Below, piece after piece: positions 43,393-50,363 of a stretch of DNA of 64,000 bases. The stretch spans positions 124,001 to 188,000 of the forward strand of contig NZ_LMEA01000009.1 in the NCBI RefSeq assembly GCF_001425235.1, in the 5' to 3' direction. How positions within the stretch are numbered: position 1 is the stretch's first letter; each line of letters begins with the position of its first letter. The DNA is from Devosia sp. Root413D1. GTDB taxonomy: Bacteria > Pseudomonadota > Alphaproteobacteria > Rhizobiales > Devosiaceae. Made by a program: the position numbers and the translations under genes. The notes under the pieces are model-generated. The model saw nothing but the letters and a program-made list of their open reading frames with translations. It did not search any database and was not told the DNA's origin.

Positions 43393-43424
43393 CAAGTGCT
43401 ACTGAGCACTTGTTGATGATCAAC
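43393..43424. promoter_or_regulatory. Two abutting palindromes upstream of a secreted-protein gene
   Basis: CAAGTGCT-ACTG-AGCACTTG (43393-43412, perfect 8-bp arms) is followed immediately by GTTGAT-G-ATCAAC (43412-43424). They lie 75-105 bases upstream of the ATG at 43499 in a 149-base intergenic region. They could be an operator pair or a leader hairpin. A weaker GGGGCTC/GAGCCCC stem follows (about 43440-43476). Confidence 0.4.
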
Positions 43425-43498
43425 GCGGGCGGCGGGCTTGGGGCTCCGCCGGTTTCGCGCTCGGCTCCGAGCCCCGGTGAATCCTAGGGAGAATTGCC

Positions 43499-44515
43499 AT
43501 GAAACGAATTGCACTCGCCGGCTTCGCATTGCTTGGCCTGGTCACCGGCGCAGCCGCGCAGACGCCGCCTCCGGCAGTGGTCAGCTTCGCCACCATTGCC
43601 GACATGCCGACGCTGAAGGATACCTCCAAGCAGGATCATTTCGCCGTCACGCTTTCCGACGCCCAGGTGGTGACCAACATCACCGTCGATTGCACTGCCG
43701 GCCGCACTGAGCTCTTGATCGTGCGCAACGACAAGGCCTGCGCCATCGGCGGCAATGGCTCGATCATCAACCCGTCCAACAAGCAGGCACTGCCGCGCAC
43801 CCAGTATCTGGGCCAGTACACCGTCACCGCCGACGGCAGCACCGACGCGCGGACGCTGTCGATCAACTACCTCGCCGTCGGCAAGGTGGCGCCCGACACC
43901 AAGCAGTTCGGCGGCTCGCTGAACTTGAAGCCCGAGCTCTCCTCGAGCGGCGCGGCCGGGCTCACCCAGTCGGTGCTGAAGAAAATCACCGGCGACAATA
44001 CCGGTCCGATCAACAATGCCGTCGACACTGTCGACCTCAACCGCCTGTTCATCCCCTCGGCCGGCCTGCCGTCCGACAAGGGCTGCACCTGGTCTGGCAA
44101 CATGGTCTTCGCCTACCAGACCTATTCCTGGTTCATGTCGCTGTCGGCCGATTGCAACGGCAAGGTCTATGAGCTGAAGGGCAATATGCCGTTCACCGAT
44201 ACGCCCGGCGTCGAAGGCCAGACCCAGTATGACCTGACCCTGACGCTGCCCTCTACCGAACTGGTCGGCGACGACGCGCTGTTCGCCACCACCGACGAGA
44301 ACGCCGACCTGTTCGCCTCGGTCGACGGCATCACCGGCAACATCATCATGAAGAATTCCAACAATGTCACCGTCACCGTCGATGGCGAAAAGATCACCAC
44401 CCCGATGAAGGTGGAGGCCTCCGGCAGCCTCTCGGGCACCAACGTGCCGCTCGAAGTGGTCCGTTCCTTCGCCACCCTGATCGGCATGCTGCCCTCGACC
44501 TTCTTCGGCGCCTGA
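43499..44515 (+). CDS. Secreted protein of unknown function
   Basis: A 338-residue protein with a signal peptide, MKRIALAGFALLGLVTGAAAQ, cleaved near residue 21, and a ribosome-binding site AGGGAGA upstream of the ATG. The mature protein has four cysteines (ITVDCTAG, DKACAIGG, KGCTWSG, SADCNG), suggesting two disulfides. It has many short beta-type stretches such as GTNVPLEVVRSFATLIGML near the end. I do not recognise a family. It is monocistronic, ended by a strong terminator, and preceded by two palindromes. A periplasmic or outer-membrane-associated role is the most that can be said. Confidence 0.7.
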   Translation: MKRIALAGFALLGLVTGAAAQTPPPAVVSFATIADMPTLKDTSKQDHFAVTLSDAQVVTNITVDCTAGRTELLIVRNDKACAIGGNGSIINPSNKQALPRTQYLGQYTVTADGSTDARTLSINYLAVGKVAPDTKQFGGSLNLKPELSSSGAAGLTQSVLKKITGDNTGPINNAVDTVDLNRLFIPSAGLPSDKGCTWSGNMVFAYQTYSWFMSLSADCNGKVYELKGNMPFTDTPGVEGQTQYDLTLTLPSTELVGDDALFATTDENADLFASVDGITGNIIMKNSNNVTVTVDGEKITTPMKVEASGSLSGTNVPLEVVRSFATLIGMLPSTFFGA

Positions 44516-44539
44516 GCCGTTATCGGTCGCACCCATCGA

Positions 44540-44565
44540 GCCCCGCGCGAACCGCGCGGGGCTTT
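44540..44565. terminator. Strong hairpin terminator between convergent genes
   Basis: GCCCCGCGCG (44540-44549) pairs perfectly with CGCGCGGGGC (44553-44562) over a three-base loop, followed by TTT. It lies 24 bases after the secreted-protein stop codon. Because the globin gene converges on it, it may serve both strands. Confidence 0.8.
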
Positions 44566-44584
44566 GCCATGAAGCCGGCAGGCG

Positions 44585-45094
44585 TCAGGCCTGTTCGGCT
44601 GCCTCGTCGCCGGCCCGGATCGGCTTCACCGCTTCGAGGTCCTGGCCGCGGAACTGCGCGATGCGCAGGCGAAAATTGTAGCCGATGCGTTCGGCCCGCT
44701 CGACGAACAGCGCCGCGACCTCGGGCGGACAGAGTTCTTCCGCCGTCTCGCGGAACAGCTTCAGCCAGCGCGCGAAATGCCGGTCGGAGAGTTCGGGGAT
44801 GGCGATGTGCTTGGGCATCGGGCGGCCGTAATAGCGGCCACTGCCCAGCAGCATCGAGCTCCAGAAATCGGCGATGGTTTTGAGATGCGCCGGCCACTCG
44901 GCCTCCGGGATCACCCGGTTGAACACCGGCCCGATCACCTCATCGCGCCGCGCCCGGCCATAAAACTGTTCGACCACCGCAGTCACCATGGCGTCGTCCA
45001 GCTCGGCTGGGATCAAGCGGCCGGTCGGGTGGAGGCGGGGGCCTTCGGGAGCAGTCACGTCATGGCCTTTCGGAGCCGCCGGCGCGTCGTGCAC
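44585..45094 (-). CDS. Group III truncated hemoglobin
   Basis: A 169-residue globin of the truncated group III type, a heme protein thought to handle oxygen, NO or related ligands in the cytoplasm. The pattern VEQFYGRARRDEVIGPVFN...WPAHLKTIADFWSSMLLGSGRYYGRPMPKHIAIPELSDRHFARWLKLF contains the proximal His in the DRHFARW helix (about residue 107) and the LxxFWxxxLxGSGxYxG signature. The first 25 residues are a non-conserved extension; a later start cannot be excluded. It is separated from metY by 22 bases on the same strand and may be co-transcribed with it. Confidence 0.9.
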   Translation of the reverse strand: MHDAPAAPKGHDVTAPEGPRLHPTGRLIPAELDDAMVTAVVEQFYGRARRDEVIGPVFNRVIPEAEWPAHLKTIADFWSSMLLGSGRYYGRPMPKHIAIPELSDRHFARWLKLFRETAEELCPPEVAALFVERAERIGYNFRLRIAQFRGQDLEAVKPIRAGDEAAEQA

Positions 45095-45116
45095 GCCGGC
45101 GACCTATGTAGTTAGC

Positions 45117-46391
45117 TCAGGCGACCTTTGCGAGCGCCTGTTCGACATCGGCGATGATGTCGTCGATGTGCTCGATGCCGACCGAGATGCGGACCAGGTC
45201 TTCCGAGACACCGGCCTTGGCCAGTTCCTCGGGGCCGAGCTGGCGGTGCGTGGTCGATGCCGGATGACAGGCCAGCGACTTGGCATCGCCGATATTGACC
45301 AGCCGAAGGATCATCTGCAGCGCGTCGATGAACTGGCCACCGGCGACGGCGCCGCCCTTGATGCCGAAGCTGATAATGCCCGACGCCTTGCCCTTGGTGA
45401 TCTTCCTGGCCGTCGCATTGTACTTGCTGTCCGGCAGCTGGGCGTAGTTCACCCAGTTGATCTTGGGGTGCTGCTTCAGCCAGGCGGCGAGCTTTTCGGC
45501 ATTCTCGCAATGCCGCTCCATCCGAAGCCCGAGCGTCTCCAGCCCTTGCAGGAACAGGAAGGCGTTGTGCGGCGACAAAGCCGCGCCGGTATTGCGCAGC
45601 GGCACCACGCGGCAGCGCCCGATATAGGCCGCCGGCCCCAGCGCTTCGGTATAGACCACGCCGTGATAGGACGGGTCGGGCTCGTTGAGGATCTGGAAGC
45701 GGTCCTTGTGCTTCACCCAGTCGAACTTGCCCGAGTCGACGATGATGCCTCCGATCGAGTTGCCGTGCCCGCCGATATATTTGGTGAGCGCGTGCACCAC
45801 GATGTCGGCGCCGAACTCGAACGGCTTGCAGAGATAGGGCGTCGCCACCGTGTTATCGACGATGACCGGCACACCGTGGCGATGCGCGATCTCTGCCAGC
45901 CGCTGGATATCGACGATGTTGCCAGCCGGATTGCCGATCGACTCGCAGAATACCGCCTTGGTCTTCTCATCGATGAGCTTCTCCAGCCCCTCGAAATCAC
46001 CCTGGTCGGCCATCCGCACCTCGATGCCCTGGCGCGGGAACGAGTGCATGAACAGGTTATAGGTGCCGCCATAGAGCTGGCTGATCGAAACGATGTTATC
46101 GCCGACGCCGGCGATCGCCTGGATCGAATAGGTGATGGCGGCCATGCCCGAAGCGACGCAAAGGCCGGCAATGCCGCCTTCCATCTCGGCGACGCGCTGC
46201 TCCAGCACTGCCGTCGTCGGGTTCATGATGCGGGTATAGATGTTGCCGGGGACCGCCAGGTTGAACAGGTCGGCGCCGTGCTGGGTGTTGTCGAAGACGT
46301 ATGACGTGGTCTGATAGATCGGGACCGCCGCCGCTTTAGTGGTTTCCTCCGCCTTGTAGCCATGATGGAGCGCGATGGATTCGAGCTTCAC
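45117..46391 (-). CDS. metY: O-acetylhomoserine aminocarboxypropyltransferase
   Basis: A 424-residue PLP enzyme that makes homocysteine (or methionine with methanethiol) from O-acetyl-L-homoserine and sulfide. The N terminus reads LESIALHHGYKAEETTKAAAVPIYQTTSYVFDNTQHGADLF, with YTRIMNPT at about 52-59 for phosphate binding. The PLP lysine is Lys204 in ALTKYIGGHG, and LRLVNIGDAKSLACHPASTTH lies near the C terminus. The length fits MetY (about 425), longer than MetB/MetZ. The leader carries competing hairpins (46453-46487) but not a recognisable SAM riboswitch. Confidence 0.95.
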   Translation of the reverse strand: MKLESIALHHGYKAEETTKAAAVPIYQTTSYVFDNTQHGADLFNLAVPGNIYTRIMNPTTAVLEQRVAEMEGGIAGLCVASGMAAITYSIQAIAGVGDNIVSISQLYGGTYNLFMHSFPRQGIEVRMADQGDFEGLEKLIDEKTKAVFCESIGNPAGNIVDIQRLAEIAHRHGVPVIVDNTVATPYLCKPFEFGADIVVHALTKYIGGHGNSIGGIIVDSGKFDWVKHKDRFQILNEPDPSYHGVVYTEALGPAAYIGRCRVVPLRNTGAALSPHNAFLFLQGLETLGLRMERHCENAEKLAAWLKQHPKINWVNYAQLPDSKYNATARKITKGKASGIISFGIKGGAVAGGQFIDALQMILRLVNIGDAKSLACHPASTTHRQLGPEELAKAGVSEDLVRISVGIEHIDDIIADVEQALAKVA

Positions 46392-46452
46392 TTATTGTCC
46401 TTTCAAGCAATGAACCCCCGGCGAACCGGTGGACCTATATCCGTAACATGGC

Positions 46453-46487
46453 CGGATGGGGCAGGGACCCCGTCCGAACGGATGGGG
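46453..46487 (-). promoter_or_regulatory. Mutually exclusive hairpins in the metY leader
   Basis: In the metY leader (read leftward) the 9-mer CCCCATCCG occurs twice, at 46479-46487 and 46453-46461, flanking CGGACGGGG at 46468-46476. The middle element can pair with either copy (eight pairs plus one mismatch), giving two alternative stems. That is the architecture of a switch, though no known riboswitch consensus is visible. Confidence 0.4.
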
Positions 46488-46544
46488 ATTGCGTGATTTG
46501 CGCGCAGTGGGAAATATCGCTCCCCTTCAACCATCGAGGCCAAC

Positions 46545-47039
46545 GTGCAAATCCGAGCTGAACGCCCTGCCGACGATGCGGCGATCCATGAGCTGACCCG
46601 CTTGGCGTTCGAGCCGATGCCGTTCAGCAGCGGCACCGAAGCGCCGATCATCCGGGCGCTGCGCGCCGCCGGCGACCTGACGCTGTCGCTGGTCGCCGAG
46701 GACGACGGCACGATCGTCGGGCACATCGCCTTCTCGCCGGTTACCATCGATGGCGTGCATGGCGGCTGGTTCGGGCTCGGGCCGATTGCTGTGCGTGCCG
46801 ACCGGCAGCGCCAGGGCATCGGCAAGGCGCTGATCGCCCGGGGGCTGGAGCTGCTGCGCCAACAGGGCGCCGCCGGTGTGGCGCTGATCGGCAACCCCGA
46901 TATCTACGGACGCGTCGGCTTCGAGAGCGACGGGCTATTGGCCTATGGCGATCTCGATCGCCGCTACGTGCAGCGGCTGGTGCTGTCCGGCCCGCCGCCG
47001 CGCGGCGAACTCAAATTCGCGCCGGGCTTCGACATCTAG
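46545..47039 (+). CDS. GNAT family N-acetyltransferase (YhbS-like)
   Basis: A 164-residue acetyltransferase starting at GTG 46545: MQIRAERPADDAAIHELTRLAFEP, a beta strand region GTIVGHIAFSPVTIDG, and the acetyl-CoA pyrophosphate loop GPIAVRADRQRQGIGKALIARGLELLRQQG. The region GVALIGNPDIYGRVGFESDG is typical of the YhbS subgroup. Substrate unknown. It is divergent from metY across a 153-base gap. Confidence 0.88.
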   Translation: MQIRAERPADDAAIHELTRLAFEPMPFSSGTEAPIIRALRAAGDLTLSLVAEDDGTIVGHIAFSPVTIDGVHGGWFGLGPIAVRADRQRQGIGKALIARGLELLRQQGAAGVALIGNPDIYGRVGFESDGLLAYGDLDRRYVQRLVLSGPPPRGELKFAPGFDI

Positions 47040-47089
47040 CGCTTGAGGACATCGGCGACATTGTCGCCGGGCCACACCCCAAACTCGGT

Positions 47090-47169
47090 GTCATCCCTGC
47101 GAAGGCAGGGACCCAACTCACAGCCCGCGCAGGTGGATGAATGGGGGGGCCTGCTTTCGCAGGGATGAC
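47090..47169. repeat. R1 paired REP-like palindrome in a 308-base gene-free gap
   Basis: GTCATCCCTGCGAAGGCAGGG on the left and CCTGCTTTCGCAGGGATGAC on the right. The gap 47040-47347 lies between converging genes. Besides this repeat it contains only the operator-like palindrome at 47213-47230. Confidence 0.85.
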
Positions 47170-47212
47170 AGCCGGTGGGTGAACCGGTCCAGCGCCGTTT
47201 GACCGTCTAACC

Positions 47213-47230
47213 ATGTTATTATAGTAACAT
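47213..47230. promoter_or_regulatory. Operator-like palindrome, site A of the 47-62 kb motif
   Basis: ATGTTATTATAGTAACAT is symmetric at 16 of 18 positions. It matches the motif found at promoters at 55303, 61009, 61178 and 62393. Here it lies between converging genes with no promoter-proximal gene, so it may be a relic of a lost gene or control a transcript I cannot see. Confidence 0.5.
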
Positions 47231-47347
47231 ACTCTGCGCCGATGCGGTGCGGAGGGGCGGTTGCTTGCAACCGGGCAGAGGTTGGCGATCGAGGCGCGCG
47301 GGACGGAGCGGATGGCACGGTTTGAGCCGCACCGTCCGGTCGCGCCG

Positions 47348-48124
47348 TCAGATCTTGTTGGCGGCCTTCAGTTCGGCGTCGAGCTTGGCCTGGTAGGCCC
47401 GCTTCATCTCTTCATCGGCCTTCGCGCTCACCCCGAAATACACAAAGCCCAGCGCCCGGCGCGAGCGGGTCGGCGAGCGGTTGGGGCTCGCCCAATGCAC
47501 CGTCTTGCAGTCGTGCATCAACAGCATGCCGGCCGGCCCCGGCTGCGCCGCGGTATTGGCGACATCGTGCTCGGTGCCGAAATCGGTGATGCCCTGCGAG
47601 AAGCCGAGGATCTCGGAGCGCCCATGCGGACGCCAGCCCTCGAAGGCATGCGAGCCACGCACATATTGCAGGCACCCGTTCTCGTCGTCGACCGGTTCCA
47701 GTGCCAGCCAGCCGGTGATCGCCTTGGGCGGCGCGATCTTGAAATAGTAGCCGTCCTGGTGCGGCGGGGTCTGCTTGCCGATGCCGGGCGGCTTGTTGAA
47801 ATACTCCATGTTCTGCGCGATCGCCGCCTCGCCCAGCACCGTCTCGGCCAGCTCCTTGATCACCCCGTCCGAGAGCAGCGCCTTGAAGTAGCTGTCGTAT
47901 TTCTCGAGGTACATCATCTGCTTGACCGTCGAGCGGTTGGCCTTGTCCTCGTAATAGACCTCGGTCTCCGACATCTTCGGCACGCATTCGATCAGGAAGC
48001 GGTCAAGCTCGCGGTTGATCTCGGCCATGCGCGCGGCATCGAACAGCGGCCGGAAGGCGATGAAGCCGTCGCGGTCGAAATCTGCCTTCAACTGGCTATG
48101 CGGAATGCTCATTGCAGCACTCAT
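47348..48124 (-). CDS. Phytanoyl-CoA dioxygenase (PhyH) family protein
   Basis: A 258-residue Fe(II)/2-oxoglutarate-dependent dioxygenase of the PhyH family. The metal-binding HxD is in PPHQDGYYF (His122, Asp124), the distal His is in CKTVHWASPNRS (His210) and the 2-oxoglutarate Arg is in the following SPTRSRRAL. Members hydroxylate diverse small molecules. It is divergent from an AraC regulator (133-base gap) and stands at the edge of a sugar-catabolic region, so a sugar-derived or osmolyte-like substrate is possible. The start could also be the second Met (48112). Confidence 0.88.
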   Translation of the reverse strand: MSAAMSIPHSQLKADFDRDGFIAFRPLFDAARMAEINRELDRFLIECVPKMSETEVYYEDKANRSTVKQMMYLEKYDSYFKALLSDGVIKELAETVLGEAAIAQNMEYFNKPPGIGKQTPPHQDGYYFKIAPPKAITGWLALEPVDDENGCLQYVRGSHAFEGWRPHGRSEILGFSQGITDFGTEHDVANTAAQPGPAGMLLMHDCKTVHWASPNRSPTRSRRALGFVYFGVSAKADEEMKRAYQAKLDAELKAANKI

Positions 48125-48257
48125 CCTGCGCTCCTCTCCTCAGGGCCGATGCGGCCTTACCTGATGAAAGGCCACCGCCGCCCTCCCGTCATTCGTGAGG
48201 ATCGGCACGACGTTAGGAAATCCGATTGCTGCCGTCAGCGGGCACTGGCGAGGCGCC

Positions 48258-49040
48258 ATGCCCTGTGACACCGATCAGCTCGAGCTGCGCGACCACCGCT
48301 TCGGTCGGATCAACCGCCGCATGCCGATCGGACCCGTGCAATGGCCATTCCACGATCTGTTCTGGGTGCACGAAGGGCGCGTCGCCATTACATTTCCAGA
48401 GCTCGAGGCCAAACTCGAACTGGTGGCTCCATCAGGTGTGCTGATCCTGCCGGGCACCCAGTTTCAGGGTGCAACACTTGGTGCCTTCGCCACCGCCTCG
48501 ATCTGCCATTTCGCGATGCCCGAAAAGCCGGCGGGGCCAGGCTATGCCCTGCCCAACCCGGACGAGGCGCTGCATCTGCAGAACCTCATCCGCCTCGCCA
48601 TGCACCTCGCCCGCCGCAACCGCCCCGACGAGTTGCCGCGCCGCAAGCGCCTGCTGCTGAGCCTGCTCGACGGGTTCGAACTCACCGGCGCAACCGACAT
48701 CCCGACTGCCGACGAGGACCGGCTGACCATCGCCTGGACCCAGGCCGGGCAGAACCTCCATCGCATGCGCACCCTCGCCGACGTGGCGGCCTTGCTCGGC
48801 ATCTCCGAGAGTGCGTTGCGCGCCATGCATCGCAAGGCCCGGCATACGTCCGCGGGAGAGCACCTGAGGGAACTGCGTCTCACCCGCAGCGAGGAGCTCT
48901 TGGTTTCGACCGACAAGTCGCTTGCGACCATCGCCGCCGAAGTCGGCTACGGCCATGCCGCCACGCTCGCCGCGGCGTTCAGGAAGCGCCGCGGCAAGAC
49001 CCCCGGCCAGTATCGCCACTGGTCCAATCCTTTCGCCTGA
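48258..49040 (+). CDS. AraC family transcriptional regulator
   Basis: A 260-residue AraC-type regulator. It has an N-terminal cupin sensor domain (about 10-110; FHDLFWVHEGRVAITFPE...GVLILPGTQFQG) and a C-terminal pair of helix-turn-helix motifs (about 165-255; LADVAALLGISESALRAMHRKA and KSLATIAAEVGYGHAATLAAAFRKRRGKTPGQYR). I start at ATG 48258 with GCGAGGCG upstream; GTG 48195 would add 21 residues. It precedes the BNR gene by 12 bases, so it may activate that gene and the divergent dioxygenase. Confidence 0.9.
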   Translation: MPCDTDQLELRDHRFGRINRRMPIGPVQWPFHDLFWVHEGRVAITFPELEAKLELVAPSGVLILPGTQFQGATLGAFATASICHFAMPEKPAGPGYALPNPDEALHLQNLIRLAMHLARRNRPDELPRRKRLLLSLLDGFELTGATDIPTADEDRLTIAWTQAGQNLHRMRTLADVAALLGISESALRAMHRKARHTSAGEHLRELRLTRSEELLVSTDKSLATIAAEVGYGHAATLAAAFRKRRGKTPGQYRHWSNPFA

Positions 49041-49052
49041 CCGGAGTTTTTG

Positions 49053-50132
49053 ATGCAGCGTCTTGAAGAGATCACCATCTACGCCAACCCCGACCCGCTG
49101 CTGGTCAGCCGCCAGGCAACCTTCCCGGGCATCGTGCAACTGGCCAATGGCGAGCTCTGCGCCATCTTCACCATCGGCCAGGCCTTCGACGCCGCGGATG
49201 CCCGCGCCCATGTGAGCCGCAGTGCCGACAATGGCCGCACCTGGTCTGCCCCGGTGCGGCTCACCGACCATGAGGTGCGGCCGGAAGAATCCGAGAGCTT
49301 CAAGCCGCTGCTGCTGGCTGATGGCTCGCTCCTCGCCACCGGCTATGTCTTCGTCCGCCCGACCCCGCTGACCCCGGTGGTCGACCCCGAAACCTTCAAG
49401 CTGCTGACCCTGCGCAACAAGACCAGCACCTCCAGCGATGGCGGGCGCAGCTGGAGCGTTCCGGCCTATTTCGACATCGAAGGCCAGCCGCTCGAGCTCT
49501 CCGGCCCCGCCATCCAGCTCGCTTCGGGCCGCATCATCGCCGCCACCGCGCCGTTCCATCTCGGCAAGGATGGCCATGCGGGCTGGATCATCGCCAGCGA
49601 CGACAATGGCAGAAGCTGGCGCAAGCTCTCCGAGTTCTACCGCTCGCCGGCCGGGAACGTCTCGACCTGGGAGAGCCGTATCGCCGATCTCGGCGGCGGC
49701 CGCGTCGCGGTGATCTTCTGGGCCTATGACAATGCCGCCGGCGCCAACCTCACCAACCACATCGCCCTCTCCAGCGATGGCGGCGAGACCTTCGCGCCGG
49801 CGATCGACACGGGCATCCGCGGCCAGGCCTCGAACCTCTTATCGCTTGGCGGTGGCAAGGCGCTCACCATCCATTCGCACCGCGAGGCGCCGGTCGGGCT
49901 GATCGTCCGCCGCGTCGATCTCAACGGAGGTGGTTTCAAGGTGGAGGAGGAGCTCAACCTCTTCGCCGATGCTGCGATGGGCAGCGACTCCGCCGACATC
50001 AAGAAGCAGTTCGGCAGCCTGAAGTTCGGCCAGCCCTCGCTGCTGCGTTTGCAGAACGGGGAAATCTACGCCGCCTGCTGGAGTTTCGAGCAGAGCCAGT
50101 ATGTGATCAAGGGCTATCGGATCGCGCTTTGA
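49053..50132 (+). CDS. BNR-repeat sialidase-fold protein, cytoplasmic
   Basis: A 359-residue six-bladed propeller of the exo-alpha-sialidase/neuraminidase superfamily with at least four Asp-boxes: SRSADNGRTW (about 55-64), SSDGGRSW, ASDDNGRSW and SSDGGETF. There is no signal peptide, so it acts in the cytoplasm. The position of the sialidase F-R-I-P motif reads ATFPGIVQLANGELCAIF (22-39), with the Arg missing. True sialidase activity is therefore doubtful; another glycan or glycoside reaction is likely. A second, related protein lies at 52793, on the other strand. An ATG at 49053 follows CCGGAG. Confidence 0.8.
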   Translation: MQRLEEITIYANPDPLLVSRQATFPGIVQLANGELCAIFTIGQAFDAADARAHVSRSADNGRTWSAPVRLTDHEVRPEESESFKPLLLADGSLLATGYVFVRPTPLTPVVDPETFKLLTLRNKTSTSSDGGRSWSVPAYFDIEGQPLELSGPAIQLASGRIIAATAPFHLGKDGHAGWIIASDDNGRSWRKLSEFYRSPAGNVSTWESRIADLGGGRVAVIFWAYDNAAGANLTNHIALSSDGGETFAPAIDTGIRGQASNLLSLGGGKALTIHSHREAPVGLIVRRVDLNGGGFKVEEELNLFADAAMGSDSADIKKQFGSLKFGQPSLLRLQNGEIYAACWSFEQSQYVIKGYRIAL

Positions 50133-50192
50133 CCGGGCCCTTTCTGAACCGGAGGAGCTGGTTGGGCTCGACGGTAGACCAACCCACCGGCT

Positions 50193-50270
50193 GTCATCCC
50201 AGCGAAAGCTGGGACCCAACTCGCAGCCCGTGCAAGTGGACAATTGGGTCCCAGCTTTCGCTGGGATGAC
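50193..50270. repeat. R1 paired REP-like palindrome
   Basis: GTCATCCCAGCGAAAGCTGGG and its inverted partner CCCAGCTTTCGCTGGGATGAC, almost perfectly complementary over the whole 78 bases. It lies between the BNR gene and the transporter gene at 50364. Confidence 0.9.
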
Positions 50271-50363
50271 ATCGCAGGTGGGGCGATCACAGTGGTTCAA
50301 CTCATCTGTGAAGCGATCCAGAGCGAGGTCGGGAACGGGCGAGTCGGTGGGAGGACAGGTATC

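Noticed and set aside
44988-46304. 438-codon plus-strand ORF opposite metY
   Set aside because: Antisense shadow of metY.
46392-46544. SAM-II or related riboswitch upstream of metY
   Set aside because: The characteristic pseudoknot sequence blocks are not present; only competing GC-rich hairpins are seen.
47261-48268. 335-codon plus-strand ORF across the PhyH gene
   Set aside because: Antisense to a dioxygenase with intact catalytic motifs; no ribosome-binding site or family pattern.
48432-49760. 442-codon minus-strand ORF across the AraC and BNR genes
   Set aside because: Antisense shadow covering two real genes.
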